A DNA stretch of 8,175 nucleotides from Chloroflexota bacterium (GTDB lineage Bacteria > Chloroflexota > Ktedonobacteria > Ktedonobacterales > Ktedonobacteraceae), in assembly GCA_005881295.1 (NCBI GenBank), contig VBHS01000131.1, positions 1 through 8,175 on the forward strand, given 5' to 3'. How positions within the stretch are numbered: position 1 is the first letter of the stretch; each line of letters begins with the position of its first letter. The notes under the pieces were generated by a model. That model searched no databases, had not been told where the DNA came from, and was given only the letters and a program-made list of their open reading frames with translations. The position numbers were made by a program, and so were the translations under genes. Positions 1 through 5,421 of the stretch are shown piece by piece.

Positions 1-181
1 TACCCTGGGCGATGGCTGATGTACCTAACAGTGTTTGACGGCGTTGTTGAGCTGGACTCTGGGGAAGGTCCACTGTTTCTTCCATCGTGTTCCATGCTCC
101 ACAATCGGGGCATCTTCCCACCCATTTGCTCTGTTCACCGCCACATTGCTGGCAGATATATTTCGTACGTGTTTTTGCCAT
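1..181 (-). CDS. radA: RadA/Sms DNA repair ATPase, N-terminal fragment cut by window edge
   Basis: RadA is a RecA-like ATPase that helps process recombination intermediates by branch migration. Only the first 60 codons lie in the window; the gene continues past position 1. The reading starts at ATG 181-179 with MAKTRTKYICQQCG and contains the family's N-terminal zinc finger: C10-x2-C13 and C24-x2-C27, followed by the typical GAWNT segment (28-32) and an acidic stretch. The ATPase and Lon-like domains are outside the window. It lies 96 bp downstream of clpC on the same strand, the neighbour order seen in many Gram-positive genomes. No Shine-Dalgarno sequence precedes the ATG; the 14 nt between the large inverted repeat and the start are AT-rich. 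The start is supported because MAKxKxxYxCxxCG is the usual RadA beginning. An overlapping frame at 25-405 is a shadow. Confidence 0.93.
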   Translation of the reverse strand, partial: MAKTRTKYICQQCGGEQSKWVGRCPDCGAWNTMEETVDLPQSPAQQRRQTLLGTSAIAQG

Positions 182-195
182 GAGAAATACAATTC

Positions 196-253
196 TAGAA
201 CAGATGAGGGGAGACAATGCGGTATATTGCATTGTCTCCCCTCATCTGTTCTA
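196..253. repeat. Perfect 25-bp inverted repeat with 8-nt loop between clpC and radA
   Basis: Arms 196-220 and 229-253 are exact reverse complements (25 of 25) around the loop at 221-228. In the clpC-radA transcript this would fold into a very stable hairpin beginning 24 nt after the clpC stop and ending 14 nt before the radA start. On the minus strand it is followed by a mixed AT-rich sequence and not a U-run, so it is not a textbook intrinsic terminator. It could be a transcript-end stabiliser or processing site, an attenuator, or a copy of a small dispersed palindromic element. The hairpin is seen directly; its role is inferred. Confidence 0.9.
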
Positions 254-277
254 CCCTTTATTTTATCCCTACGAGGC

Positions 278-2812
278 TTATGCGGTTTCACCGCTGGCAC
301 TATTTTCACCACCGCCAGCTGAAAGTGCTGCTTCGGGTGTAGCAGGTGCGGGCAACTGCTCAATGCGGTTGCGTACATGGAGAACGAGGTCGTCATCAAC
401 GACACTTGCCTCTACCAGATCTCCTGGATGGAACTTGCCCTGTAAGAGGCCTTCTGCCAGGGGATCTTCGACCATACGCTGAATAGTGCGGCGCAATGGA
501 CGGGCACCATACTGAGCGTCGAAACCTTTTTCAAGCAAGAAGTCTTTGGCACTTTGAGGCACGATCAGTTCAATCTGCTGCTCGGTCAGTTGTGCACGGA
601 CGCGATTAAGCAGGAGATCGACGATGGAGTACATTTCTTCGATTCGCAGTGAATGGAAGACGATGACCTCATCGATACGGTTCAGGAACTCAGGCTTGAA
701 GGTATTCTTCAGTTCGCCCAGCACCTTGCTTTTCATGCTCTCATATTCGTTCTGGTGAGCTCTGTCCTTGTCTTTGGACTGTTTGAAACCAATATTGGCT
801 TCTTTGTTCAGGAGGGCCGCACCAACATTCGATGTCATGATAACGATCGTGTTGCGGAAATCGACCGTGCGTCCCTTGGCATCAGTCAACTTGCCATCTT
901 CAAGGATTTGAAGCAGCATGTTGAAGACATCCGGGTGAGCCTTTTCGATTTCGTCGAGCAGGATCACGCTATAGGATTTACGGCGTACCGCCTCGGTGAG
1001 CTGACCACCCTCTTCATAACCAACATATCCTGGAGGTGCGCCAACGAGGCGGGCAGCCGCGTGGCGTTCCATAAATTCTGACATGTCAATTTTGATCAGT
1101 GCGTCTTCGCTACCGAACATGAATTCCGCAAGCGTTTTGGCAAGCTCGGTCTTACCGACGCCCGTTGGTCCCATGAAGATGAATGATCCGATGGGGCGTT
1201 TGGGGTCCTTCAGGCCAGCGCGGGCGCGCCGAACCGCGCGAGCGATCTTCTCAATCGCTTCATTCTGGGCAATAACACGAGCGTGCAGCGCATCCTCCAT
1301 CTGGAGCAGTCGTTGTGACTCCTCCTGGGCGATACGCATTACGGGAATGCCCGTCCACATCGAGACAATCTGGGCGATTTCCTCTTCACCGACGCTCGGT
1401 TTATCAGTGCCACGTTCGCGGTGCCAGCCAGATTCCAGCTTGGAGATGCGATCGCGCAGTTTGACTTCGCGGTCACGAAGTTCTGCTGCCAGTTCATACT
1501 CCTGCTGTTGGATCGCAGCTTCCTTTTCACGGAGCACTGATTCGAGTCCCTTCATTGCCTCTTTGAGGTTAAGGGGAGCAAGCGAGTTCTGCATACGGAC
1601 ACGGCTTGCAGCTTCGTCGATCAGGTCTATCGCTTTGTCGGGCATGAAGCGATCGGTGATATAGCGACTGGCCATATCGGTGGCAGCCTTGAGAGCCTCG
1701 TCAGTAATCGTCAGACGGTGGTGGGATTCATAGCGTTCACGAATACCTTTGAGAATCTCGATAGTTTCCTCAACTGAAGGTTCGCGGACGATGACTTCCT
1801 GGAAGCGGCGTTGTAGAGCCGCGTCGCGCTCGATATACTTGCGATATTCATCAAGCGTGGTCGCGCCGATACATTGTAATTCACCACGAGACAGGGCTGG
1901 TTTGAGGATATTAGCAGCGTCAACTGCACCCTCTGCCGCGCCTGCGCCGACGAGCGTATGTACTTCATCGATAAAGATAATACAGTCTCGGCTACTGCGG
2001 ATCTCTTCGATGATCTTTTTCAGACGTTCTTCAAACTCACCACGGTATTTGGTTCCAGCTACCAATGATCCCACGTCAAGGGTGAGCAGGCGTTTGTTCG
2101 CCAGTGTTTCAGGTACTTCTCCCGCGATAAGGCGTTGAGCCAATCCTTCGACGATGGCAGTTTTGCCGACGCCGGGTTCACCAATAAGAGCAGGATTGTT
2201 CTTATTGCGTCGAGAAAGTATCTGGATAACGCGCTCAATTTCTTGATGGCGTCCAATGACGGGATCGAGCGTGCCAGCGCGAGCGGCGGCTGTAAGGTCG
2301 ATACCCATCTGGTCAATGGTGGGGGTCTTCGAGTGCTTGGCATCACGCTCATGCGGTGCGCCCGATTGACTGAGCACCTGAATGGTTTGTGTGCGAACCT
2401 TCTCCAGGTTAACTCCCAGGCTTTCGAGCACGCCAGCCGCGATACCTTCGCCTTCGCGTACTAACCCCAACAAAAGATGTTCTGTGCCAATATAATGATG
2501 ATTCAAGCGACGAGCTTCATCAACTGCAAGCTCAATCACTTTTTTGGCGCGCGGAGTAAGACCTATTTCACCGAGGACGATGCGGTCTCCACGGCCAATT
2601 ATAAATTCCACGGCGCTGCGAACCTTGTTCAGTTCGACGCCTAAATTACTTAATACTTTGGCGGCAACGCCTTCGCCTTCACGTACGAGACCGAGAAGGA
2701 GATGCTCTGTGCCGATATAGTTGTGTTGGAAGCGTTGGGCTTCCTCCTGGGCGAGGCTTAAAACTTTGCGTGCCCGCTCAGTAAACTTGTCAAACCTATC
2801 TCTATCATTCAC
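278..2812 (-). CDS. clpC: ClpC-type AAA+ ATPase, unfoldase partner of ClpP
   Basis: This 844-residue cytoplasmic class I Clp/HSP100 protein unfolds substrates with ATP and feeds them to ClpP. Domains in order: twin Clp N-terminal repeats (about 5-145, with the NYIGTEHLLLGLVREGEG block near 31-48 and a near copy at 106-123); AAA+ module 1 with Walker A GEPGVGKT (211-218) and Walker B IIFIDE (278-283); a short UVR-type middle coiled coil (about 432-465), which marks ClpC rather than ClpB; AAA+ module 2 with Walker A GPTGVGKT (548-555), pore loop GYVG (595-598), Walker B ILLDE (617-621) and sensor-2 GARPLRR (769-775). IGF at 674-676 fits the ClpP-docking loop. The last ~25 residues are a low-complexity Ala/Gly/Ser tail. 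The start is GTG (2812-2810), supported by SD AAAGGGGGGTG (2831-2821). Oddity: HAAARLVGAPPG (584-595) lacks the Ser usual before RL. No ctsR or mcsAB lies upstream. Confidence 0.97.
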   Translation of the reverse strand: MNDRDRFDKFTERARKVLSLAQEEAQRFQHNYIGTEHLLLGLVREGEGVAAKVLSNLGVELNKVRSAVEFIIGRGDRIVLGEIGLTPRAKKVIELAVDEARRLNHHYIGTEHLLLGLVREGEGIAAGVLESLGVNLEKVRTQTIQVLSQSGAPHERDAKHSKTPTIDQMGIDLTAAARAGTLDPVIGRHQEIERVIQILSRRNKNNPALIGEPGVGKTAIVEGLAQRLIAGEVPETLANKRLLTLDVGSLVAGTKYRGEFEERLKKIIEEIRSSRDCIIFIDEVHTLVGAGAAEGAVDAANILKPALSRGELQCIGATTLDEYRKYIERDAALQRRFQEVIVREPSVEETIEILKGIRERYESHHRLTITDEALKAATDMASRYITDRFMPDKAIDLIDEAASRVRMQNSLAPLNLKEAMKGLESVLREKEAAIQQQEYELAAELRDREVKLRDRISKLESGWHRERGTDKPSVGEEEIAQIVSMWTGIPVMRIAQEESQRLLQMEDALHARVIAQNEAIEKIARAVRRARAGLKDPKRPIGSFIFMGPTGVGKTELAKTLAEFMFGSEDALIKIDMSEFMERHAAARLVGAPPGYVGYEEGGQLTEAVRRKSYSVILLDEIEKAHPDVFNMLLQILEDGKLTDAKGRTVDFRNTIVIMTSNVGAALLNKEANIGFKQSKDKDRAHQNEYESMKSKVLGELKNTFKPEFLNRIDEVIVFHSLRIEEMYSIVDLLLNRVRAQLTEQQIELIVPQSAKDFLLEKGFDAQYGARPLRRTIQRMVEDPLAEGLLQGKFHPGDLVEASVVDDDLVLHVRNRIEQLPAPATPEAALSAGGGENSASGETA

Positions 2813-2925
2813 CTGTTTGTCACCCCCCTTTCAGTGGCAGAGGGTGGAACCGGTCCCTCTGTGTCGCTCAGGTAAACTATGTAGTCCATCATACAACACA
2901 CAAAATTTAGCGTCAAGGAATACAA
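2809..2925 (-). CDS. Possible 38-residue leader ORF overlapping the clpC start
   Basis: A frame opens at TTG 2925-2923, preceded by GGAGG (2936-2932) at 6-nt spacing, and stays open to TGA 2811-2809, which overlaps the GTG start of clpC as GTGA. Internal ATGs lie at 2892 and 2889 (MMDYIVYLSDTEG...). A ribosome finishing here would be placed exactly at the clpC start, as in translational coupling. Against it: the codons at 2893-2888 are also the -10 of promoter P2, so only transcripts from further upstream (P1) would carry it. An open run of 38 codons by chance is also not rare. It matches no family I recognise. Confidence 0.25.
   Translation of the reverse strand: MYSLTLNFVCCMMDYIVYLSDTEGPVPPSATERGVTNR
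2838..2861 (-). promoter_or_regulatory. Leader hairpin just upstream of the clpC ribosome-binding site
   Basis: CAGAGGG (2838-2844) and CCCTCTG (2855-2861) are perfect complements around a 10-nt loop. On the clpC mRNA this 7-bp stem ends 6 nt before the G-rich SD at 2831-2821. Its C-rich strand could alternatively pair with that SD, so a translational switch is possible, but that alternative is inference. Confidence 0.45.
2888..2916 (-). promoter_or_regulatory. Promoter P2 for clpC (TTGACG, 17 bp, TATGAT)
   Basis: On the minus strand the -35 TTGACG (2916-2911), a 17-bp spacer and the -10 TATGAT (2893-2888) make a good housekeeping-type promoter. The predicted start near 2881 gives a leader of about 70 nt that still contains the 2838-2861 hairpin and the SD. 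It has the same hexamers, spacing and several spacer bases as P1 at 3205-3233. Confidence 0.7.
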
Positions 2926-2941
2926 CAGTTGCCTCCCGTTT
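2926..2941. repeat. Short direct repeat copy A (CAGTTGCCTCC-C-GTTT)
   Basis: The 11-mer CAGTTGCCTCC, then one extra C and GTTT, recurs at 3113-3127 without the extra C. This copy ends 9 bp upstream of the P2 -35. Its minus-strand form holds GGAGG, which could serve as the SD of the possible leader ORF. It could also be a regulator-binding site. Confidence 0.5.
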
Positions 2942-2951
2942 GATAAAACGC

Positions 2952-2991
2952 GCTCACTTGCTTACTTGCTCACCCGCTCACTCGCGACTCC
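2952..2991. repeat. Tandem octamer array, five degenerate GCTCACTT-type units
   Basis: Five consecutive 8-bp units begin with GC: GCTCACTT (2952-2959), GCTTACTT (2960-2967), GCTCACCC (2968-2975), GCTCACTC (2976-2983) and a degraded GCGACTCC (2984-2991). The minus-strand consensus is RAGTGAGC. The array lies about 36 bp upstream of the P2 -35. It may be a simple-sequence expansion or a set of protein-binding sites; the sequence alone does not decide. Confidence 0.65.
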
Positions 2992-3007
2992 TTACCGAGA
3001 AACAATC

Positions 3008-3052
3008 GACCTCCTCGCTGTCATACACAAGTGCATATACAGAAAGGAGGTC
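3008..3052 (-). promoter_or_regulatory. SD/anti-SD-like hairpin in the long clpC leader
   Basis: GACCTCCT (3008-3015) and AGGAGGTC (3045-3052) are perfect 8-bp complements on either strand. Read on the clpC-sense strand, the first arm continues as ACCTCCTTTCT, the same string as the 16S rRNA 3' end that pairs with ribosome-binding sites. The second arm is a strong SD-like AGGAGG. A smaller inner stem (CAC/GTG with flanking wobble pairs) may extend it. Only transcripts from P1 or from S1 read-through would carry it. Confidence 0.5.
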
Positions 3053-3112
3053 AAGCGATCAATTTTTCATGTGCAAATCGTTCGGTAAGCTTAGCTAAGA
3101 ATGTTTTCTCTT

Positions 3113-3127
3113 CAGTTGCCTCCGTTT
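3113..3127. repeat. Short direct repeat copy B (CAGTTGCCTCC-GTTT)
   Basis: This is the second copy of the repeat at 2926-2941, 187 bp away and 78 bp downstream of the P1 -10 on the minus strand. It is immediately preceded on the plus strand by GTTTTCTCTTC (3103-3113), which itself recurs at 3165-3175. Confidence 0.5.
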
Positions 3128-3204
3128 ATTCTGTTACTCTTTTTAGAGACAGTGGGTGATTGAAGTTTTCTCTTCTGAGCGGGTGTATCCGTTTGCTTGT
3201 TATC

Positions 3205-3233
3205 ATCATACCTCACACATTGGAATGCGTCAA
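3205..3233 (-). promoter_or_regulatory. Promoter P1, distal promoter for clpC (TTGACG, 17 bp, TATGAT)
   Basis: On the minus strand TTGACG (3233-3228), a 17-bp spacer and TATGAT (3210-3205) form a good promoter. The predicted start is near 3198, giving a clpC leader of about 385 nt that includes the short repeats, the SD/anti-SD hairpin and the octamer array. It lies only 10 bp downstream of the S1 terminator hairpin. Confidence 0.7.
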
Positions 3234-3243
3234 GGAGAAAATT

Positions 3244-3308
3244 GAACTGAAAATGCTGAAAGGATTGCCGGTAAACCGGCAATCTTTCCAGCATTTTTCA
3301 TTCAGTTC
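3244..3308 (-). terminator. Intrinsic terminator of the S1 gene
   Basis: Core arms 3250-3272 and 3275-3297 pair around a two-base loop. Two positions deviate: one G-U wobble and one A-C mismatch. On the minus strand the stem runs into TTTT. The stem can be extended outward by GAACTGA (3244-3250) with TCAGTTC (3302-3308) across a small bulge. It begins 18 nt after the S1 stop codon. The plus strand also has a T-run after the stem, so it may act in both directions. Confidence 0.85.
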
Positions 3309-3326
3309 CAGTTCAGTATAGAGTAA

Positions 3327-4886
3327 TTACGAGGACTGTTCTTCAGTTGTCGCTGACTCTGTTTCTTCTTTTGTGCGCTGACGTGCTGCGGCACGGAAGG
3401 CTTCAGCCATAGCAGTCGTTTCTCCAGCGTCACCACCAGCCAGACCACTGAGGAGCGGATTCTCATTCCCCCGATCACGGCGCTCGCCTTTGCCTTCATT
3501 TCGCCGCTGAGTCCCTGTCGCCTCCAGGGATGGAGTGGCAGATTCGGGATGCGCGGCCAGCTCTTCAAGTGAAGGGGTTGAAGGCGCGGCAGCTGTTGTC
3601 TCTTTCGTATCTGATTCCTGCCCAACTGGTGAGAGTTCGGCGGACACTTCAGCGTCTGGCTCCTCCGCCTGGCGGAGACTGAGACCTAAGCGCCTGCGTT
3701 CCGCATCAATGCGGAGGATGCGCAGTTGAAGCGGCACCCCTTCATGGAGGACCTGTTTGGGATCCATCCCGGGCGTCAGCTCCGAGAGATGGATCAGTCC
3801 TTCGATGCCATCCTCGATGCGAGCAAAGGCCCCGAAGGGTGCGATCTTGGTAATCACGCCTGTGACGACCTGACCAGGGGAATACCGCTGCTCGACCGTT
3901 GTCCAGGGGTCCACTTCCGCACGCTTGATCGAGAGTGCGATTTTCTTTTTCTCTTTGTCGACGCTGAGGACCTGGACTTCGACCTCTTGCCCGACATGGA
4001 GCACTTCACTGGGATGATTGACGCGGCTCCAGGCGAGCTGGCTGATATGAACCAGTCCGTCGGCGCCTCCCAGGTCGACAAAGGCCCCAAAGTTGGCGAG
4101 GTTACTGACGATACCCTTGCGGACTTCGCCTGGTTTGAGCTCATCGAGCAGTTCTTCGCGACGGCGCTGGCGCCATTCCTGGACAGCGAGGCGCTCTGAG
4201 AGGATCAGGCGATTGCGCGCCCGATTGATCTCGATAATTTTGAGCTGGAGCTCTTTGTCTTTCATGCTCTGGAGTTTGGCGGCGGTTTCCAGGTTTTCTC
4301 CACCGGAAGCGACTTCTTCGCGCTTGAGGTTGAGAATCTGCGAGATGGGCACGAAGCCACGAATGCCGGCGACGTCAACGATCAGGCCGCCTTTGTTATA
4401 GTCGATCACTCTGGCTTTGAGGAGTTCGCCGTTCTTATACTGCTCCTCGGCAATACGCCACTGACGCTCAGCGTTTGCCCGTTTCAGTGAGAGAAGGGCG
4501 TGACCATCCTGCGTTTCTGGTTGGATGACGTAGACCAGGACTTTGTCATTCATGTGAAGCTCATTAAAAGAACCATAGCCGGTGGCTGGAAGTTCTTTTG
4601 TCGAGAGGACGCCCTCAGATTTGAGGCCAATATCGACCAGAATTTCGTCCTGGTCAATACGCACGATTACGCCCTCGACCACATCGCCGCGTTTGATATT
4701 GATGGGACTGGCTGATTTCTCGAGCAAATCAGCCATTTCATTGAAATCTTCCATCTCTTCTGGGTTGTTGTTGCTGGTGTTGTTTTGACCTTCTTGGTCG
4801 TTTTCTTCAAACATCGTCTGTACCCGCCCGCTCTCGTGATTTGCCGCTGGCATAGTCGAAAGGTCGCCGTGCTGTTGTGCTTGCAT
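3327..4886 (-). CDS. rpsA: Ribosomal protein S1-type RNA-binding protein with four S1 domains
   Basis: S1 proteins bind mRNA at the 30S subunit and assist initiation. This 519-residue protein has an acidic, Asn/Gln/Glu-rich head (1-60), then four OB-fold S1 repeats at about 65-136, 152-231, 252-322 and 336-406. Repeats 3 and 4 have the canonical FGAFV/FGAFA and GLVHISQL/GLIHLSEL strands (266-270, 277-284; 351-355, 363-370). The tail (407-519) is low complexity, with a charged RRNEGKGERRDRGNENP section (461-477) then Ala/Thr/Glu-rich residues. Four domains rather than six matches S1 of several non-proteobacterial phyla. The start ATG 4886-4884 is chosen because AAGGGGG lies 10 nt upstream; internal ATGs at codons 12 and 25 have no comparable site. 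It has its own promoter (5248-5276) and terminator (3244-3308), so it appears monocistronic. It could be a paralogous S1-domain protein instead of the ribosomal one. Confidence 0.9.
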   Translation of the reverse strand: MQAQQHGDLSTMPAANHESGRVQTMFEENDQEGQNNTSNNNPEEMEDFNEMADLLEKSASPINIKRGDVVEGVIVRIDQDEILVDIGLKSEGVLSTKELPATGYGSFNELHMNDKVLVYVIQPETQDGHALLSLKRANAERQWRIAEEQYKNGELLKARVIDYNKGGLIVDVAGIRGFVPISQILNLKREEVASGGENLETAAKLQSMKDKELQLKIIEINRARNRLILSERLAVQEWRQRRREELLDELKPGEVRKGIVSNLANFGAFVDLGGADGLVHISQLAWSRVNHPSEVLHVGQEVEVQVLSVDKEKKKIALSIKRAEVDPWTTVEQRYSPGQVVTGVITKIAPFGAFARIEDGIEGLIHLSELTPGMDPKQVLHEGVPLQLRILRIDAERRRLGLSLRQAEEPDAEVSAELSPVGQESDTKETTAAAPSTPSLEELAAHPESATPSLEATGTQRRNEGKGERRDRGNENPLLSGLAGGDAGETTAMAEAFRAAARQRTKEETESATTEEQSS

Positions 4887-5241
4887 GGGTAAAATACCCC
4901 CTTCGATCCACGGTTATTGCCTGTCCAGTCCTACACTTACCGGTCCTTGTGGTCGTGTGCCAAAGTTCTGCGTTGTTTCAGACCGAAATCTTGCTTGTAG
5001 GAAGATAACGACGATTGGATTTCACGCCGAGACCCTGGGGAGTATAGTCATGGACATTGGCTTATCGGGGAGAGGATGCTTAGGCGGTGATCGTTTCGGT
5101 CTTTTTGTATCTCAGATAAGTAATGTATTTCTGAGTCACTATTGTTGCTCTACGGGACGGTCATACGAAACGTGCTCGCAGACAAAGAAACCTATGTACG
5201 AACACAATGAGAGCCTAAAAATTTGCATACCCCTACTCGAT
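4887..5241 (-). promoter_or_regulatory. Long predicted 5' leader of the S1 mRNA
   Basis: If transcription starts about 7 bp after the -10 at 5248-5253, the S1 mRNA has a leader of about 355 nt. The SD is at its end, just before 4886. Visible structure: a 9-bp perfect complement (4980-4988 with 5094-5102) that would close a domain of about 120 nt, and a small hairpin CTCAGA/TCTGAG at 5111-5135. The 153-codon plus-strand frame over this stretch has no SD or recognisable motif and I do not call it a gene. I recognise no named riboswitch class. Confidence 0.4.
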
Positions 5242-5247
5242 AGTCTA

Positions 5248-5276
5248 ATTATACCAAAAGGTGTTCTCGAATGCAA
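5248..5276 (-). promoter_or_regulatory. Strong promoter for the S1 gene (TTGCAT, 17 bp, TATAAT)
   Basis: On the minus strand the -35 TTGCAT (5276-5271), a 17-bp spacer and a consensus TATAAT (5253-5248) are present. The upstream 5285-5325 stretch is A-rich on the same strand, as in an UP element. It is the best promoter in the window, fitting a highly expressed translation gene. Confidence 0.8.
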
Positions 5277-5406
5277 GGCATCGCATGGTTTTTGTAAAAT
5301 CCTGTTCTGTTTTTCTGTTTCATCGTGTATCATAGTGATGCAGTAACTTGTTTAATGTTAGTTGCTACTTTTTGAGAAAATGCTGCATGGGTCCGGCTAT
5401 GGATTG

Positions 5407-5415
5407 TGCTAAAAT
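5407..5415 (+). promoter_or_regulatory. Extended -10 promoter giving a probable leaderless Nudix mRNA
   Basis: TGC-TAAAAT (TG at 5407-5408, hexamer 5410-5415) is an extended -10. The expected start 7 bp later is the A of the Nudix ATG at 5422. There is no Shine-Dalgarno sequence before this ATG and no good -35 at normal spacing, which extended -10 promoters can do without. Both points favour a leaderless transcript. Confidence 0.55.
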
Positions 5416-5421
5416 AAACCT

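Noticed and set aside
25..405. 126-codon minus-strand frame over the radA start and the inverted repeat
   Set aside because: It is out of frame with both radA and clpC. The zinc-finger reading frame from ATG 181 clearly explains this DNA.
653..1664. Long plus-strand frames inside clpC (653-1081 and 1083-1664)
   Set aside because: Antisense shadows of a well-conserved coding sequence; no SDs or known domains.
3043..3060. AAAGGAGGTC-AAG-CGATC as a piece of 16S rRNA 3' end or a CtsR operator
   Set aside because: Similarity to 16S is limited to the anti-SD core with no flanking rRNA. CtsR sites need two GGTCAAA-type heptads 3 bp apart, which are not there.
3112..3294. 60-codon minus-strand frame between S1 and clpC
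   Set aside because: It begins inside the terminator hairpin, crosses promoter P1 and has no SD.
3726..4199. 157-codon plus-strand frame inside the S1 gene
   Set aside because: Mirror of the conserved S1-domain repeats on the other strand.
5139..5333. 64-codon minus-strand frame across the S1 promoter
   Set aside because: Its start lies upstream of the promoter it overlaps, and there is no SD.
4885..5346. 153-codon plus-strand frame antisense to the S1 leader
   Set aside because: No ribosome-binding site, starts on the CATG of the S1 start codon, Cys-rich random-looking composition, no recognisable motif, and it covers the S1 promoter.
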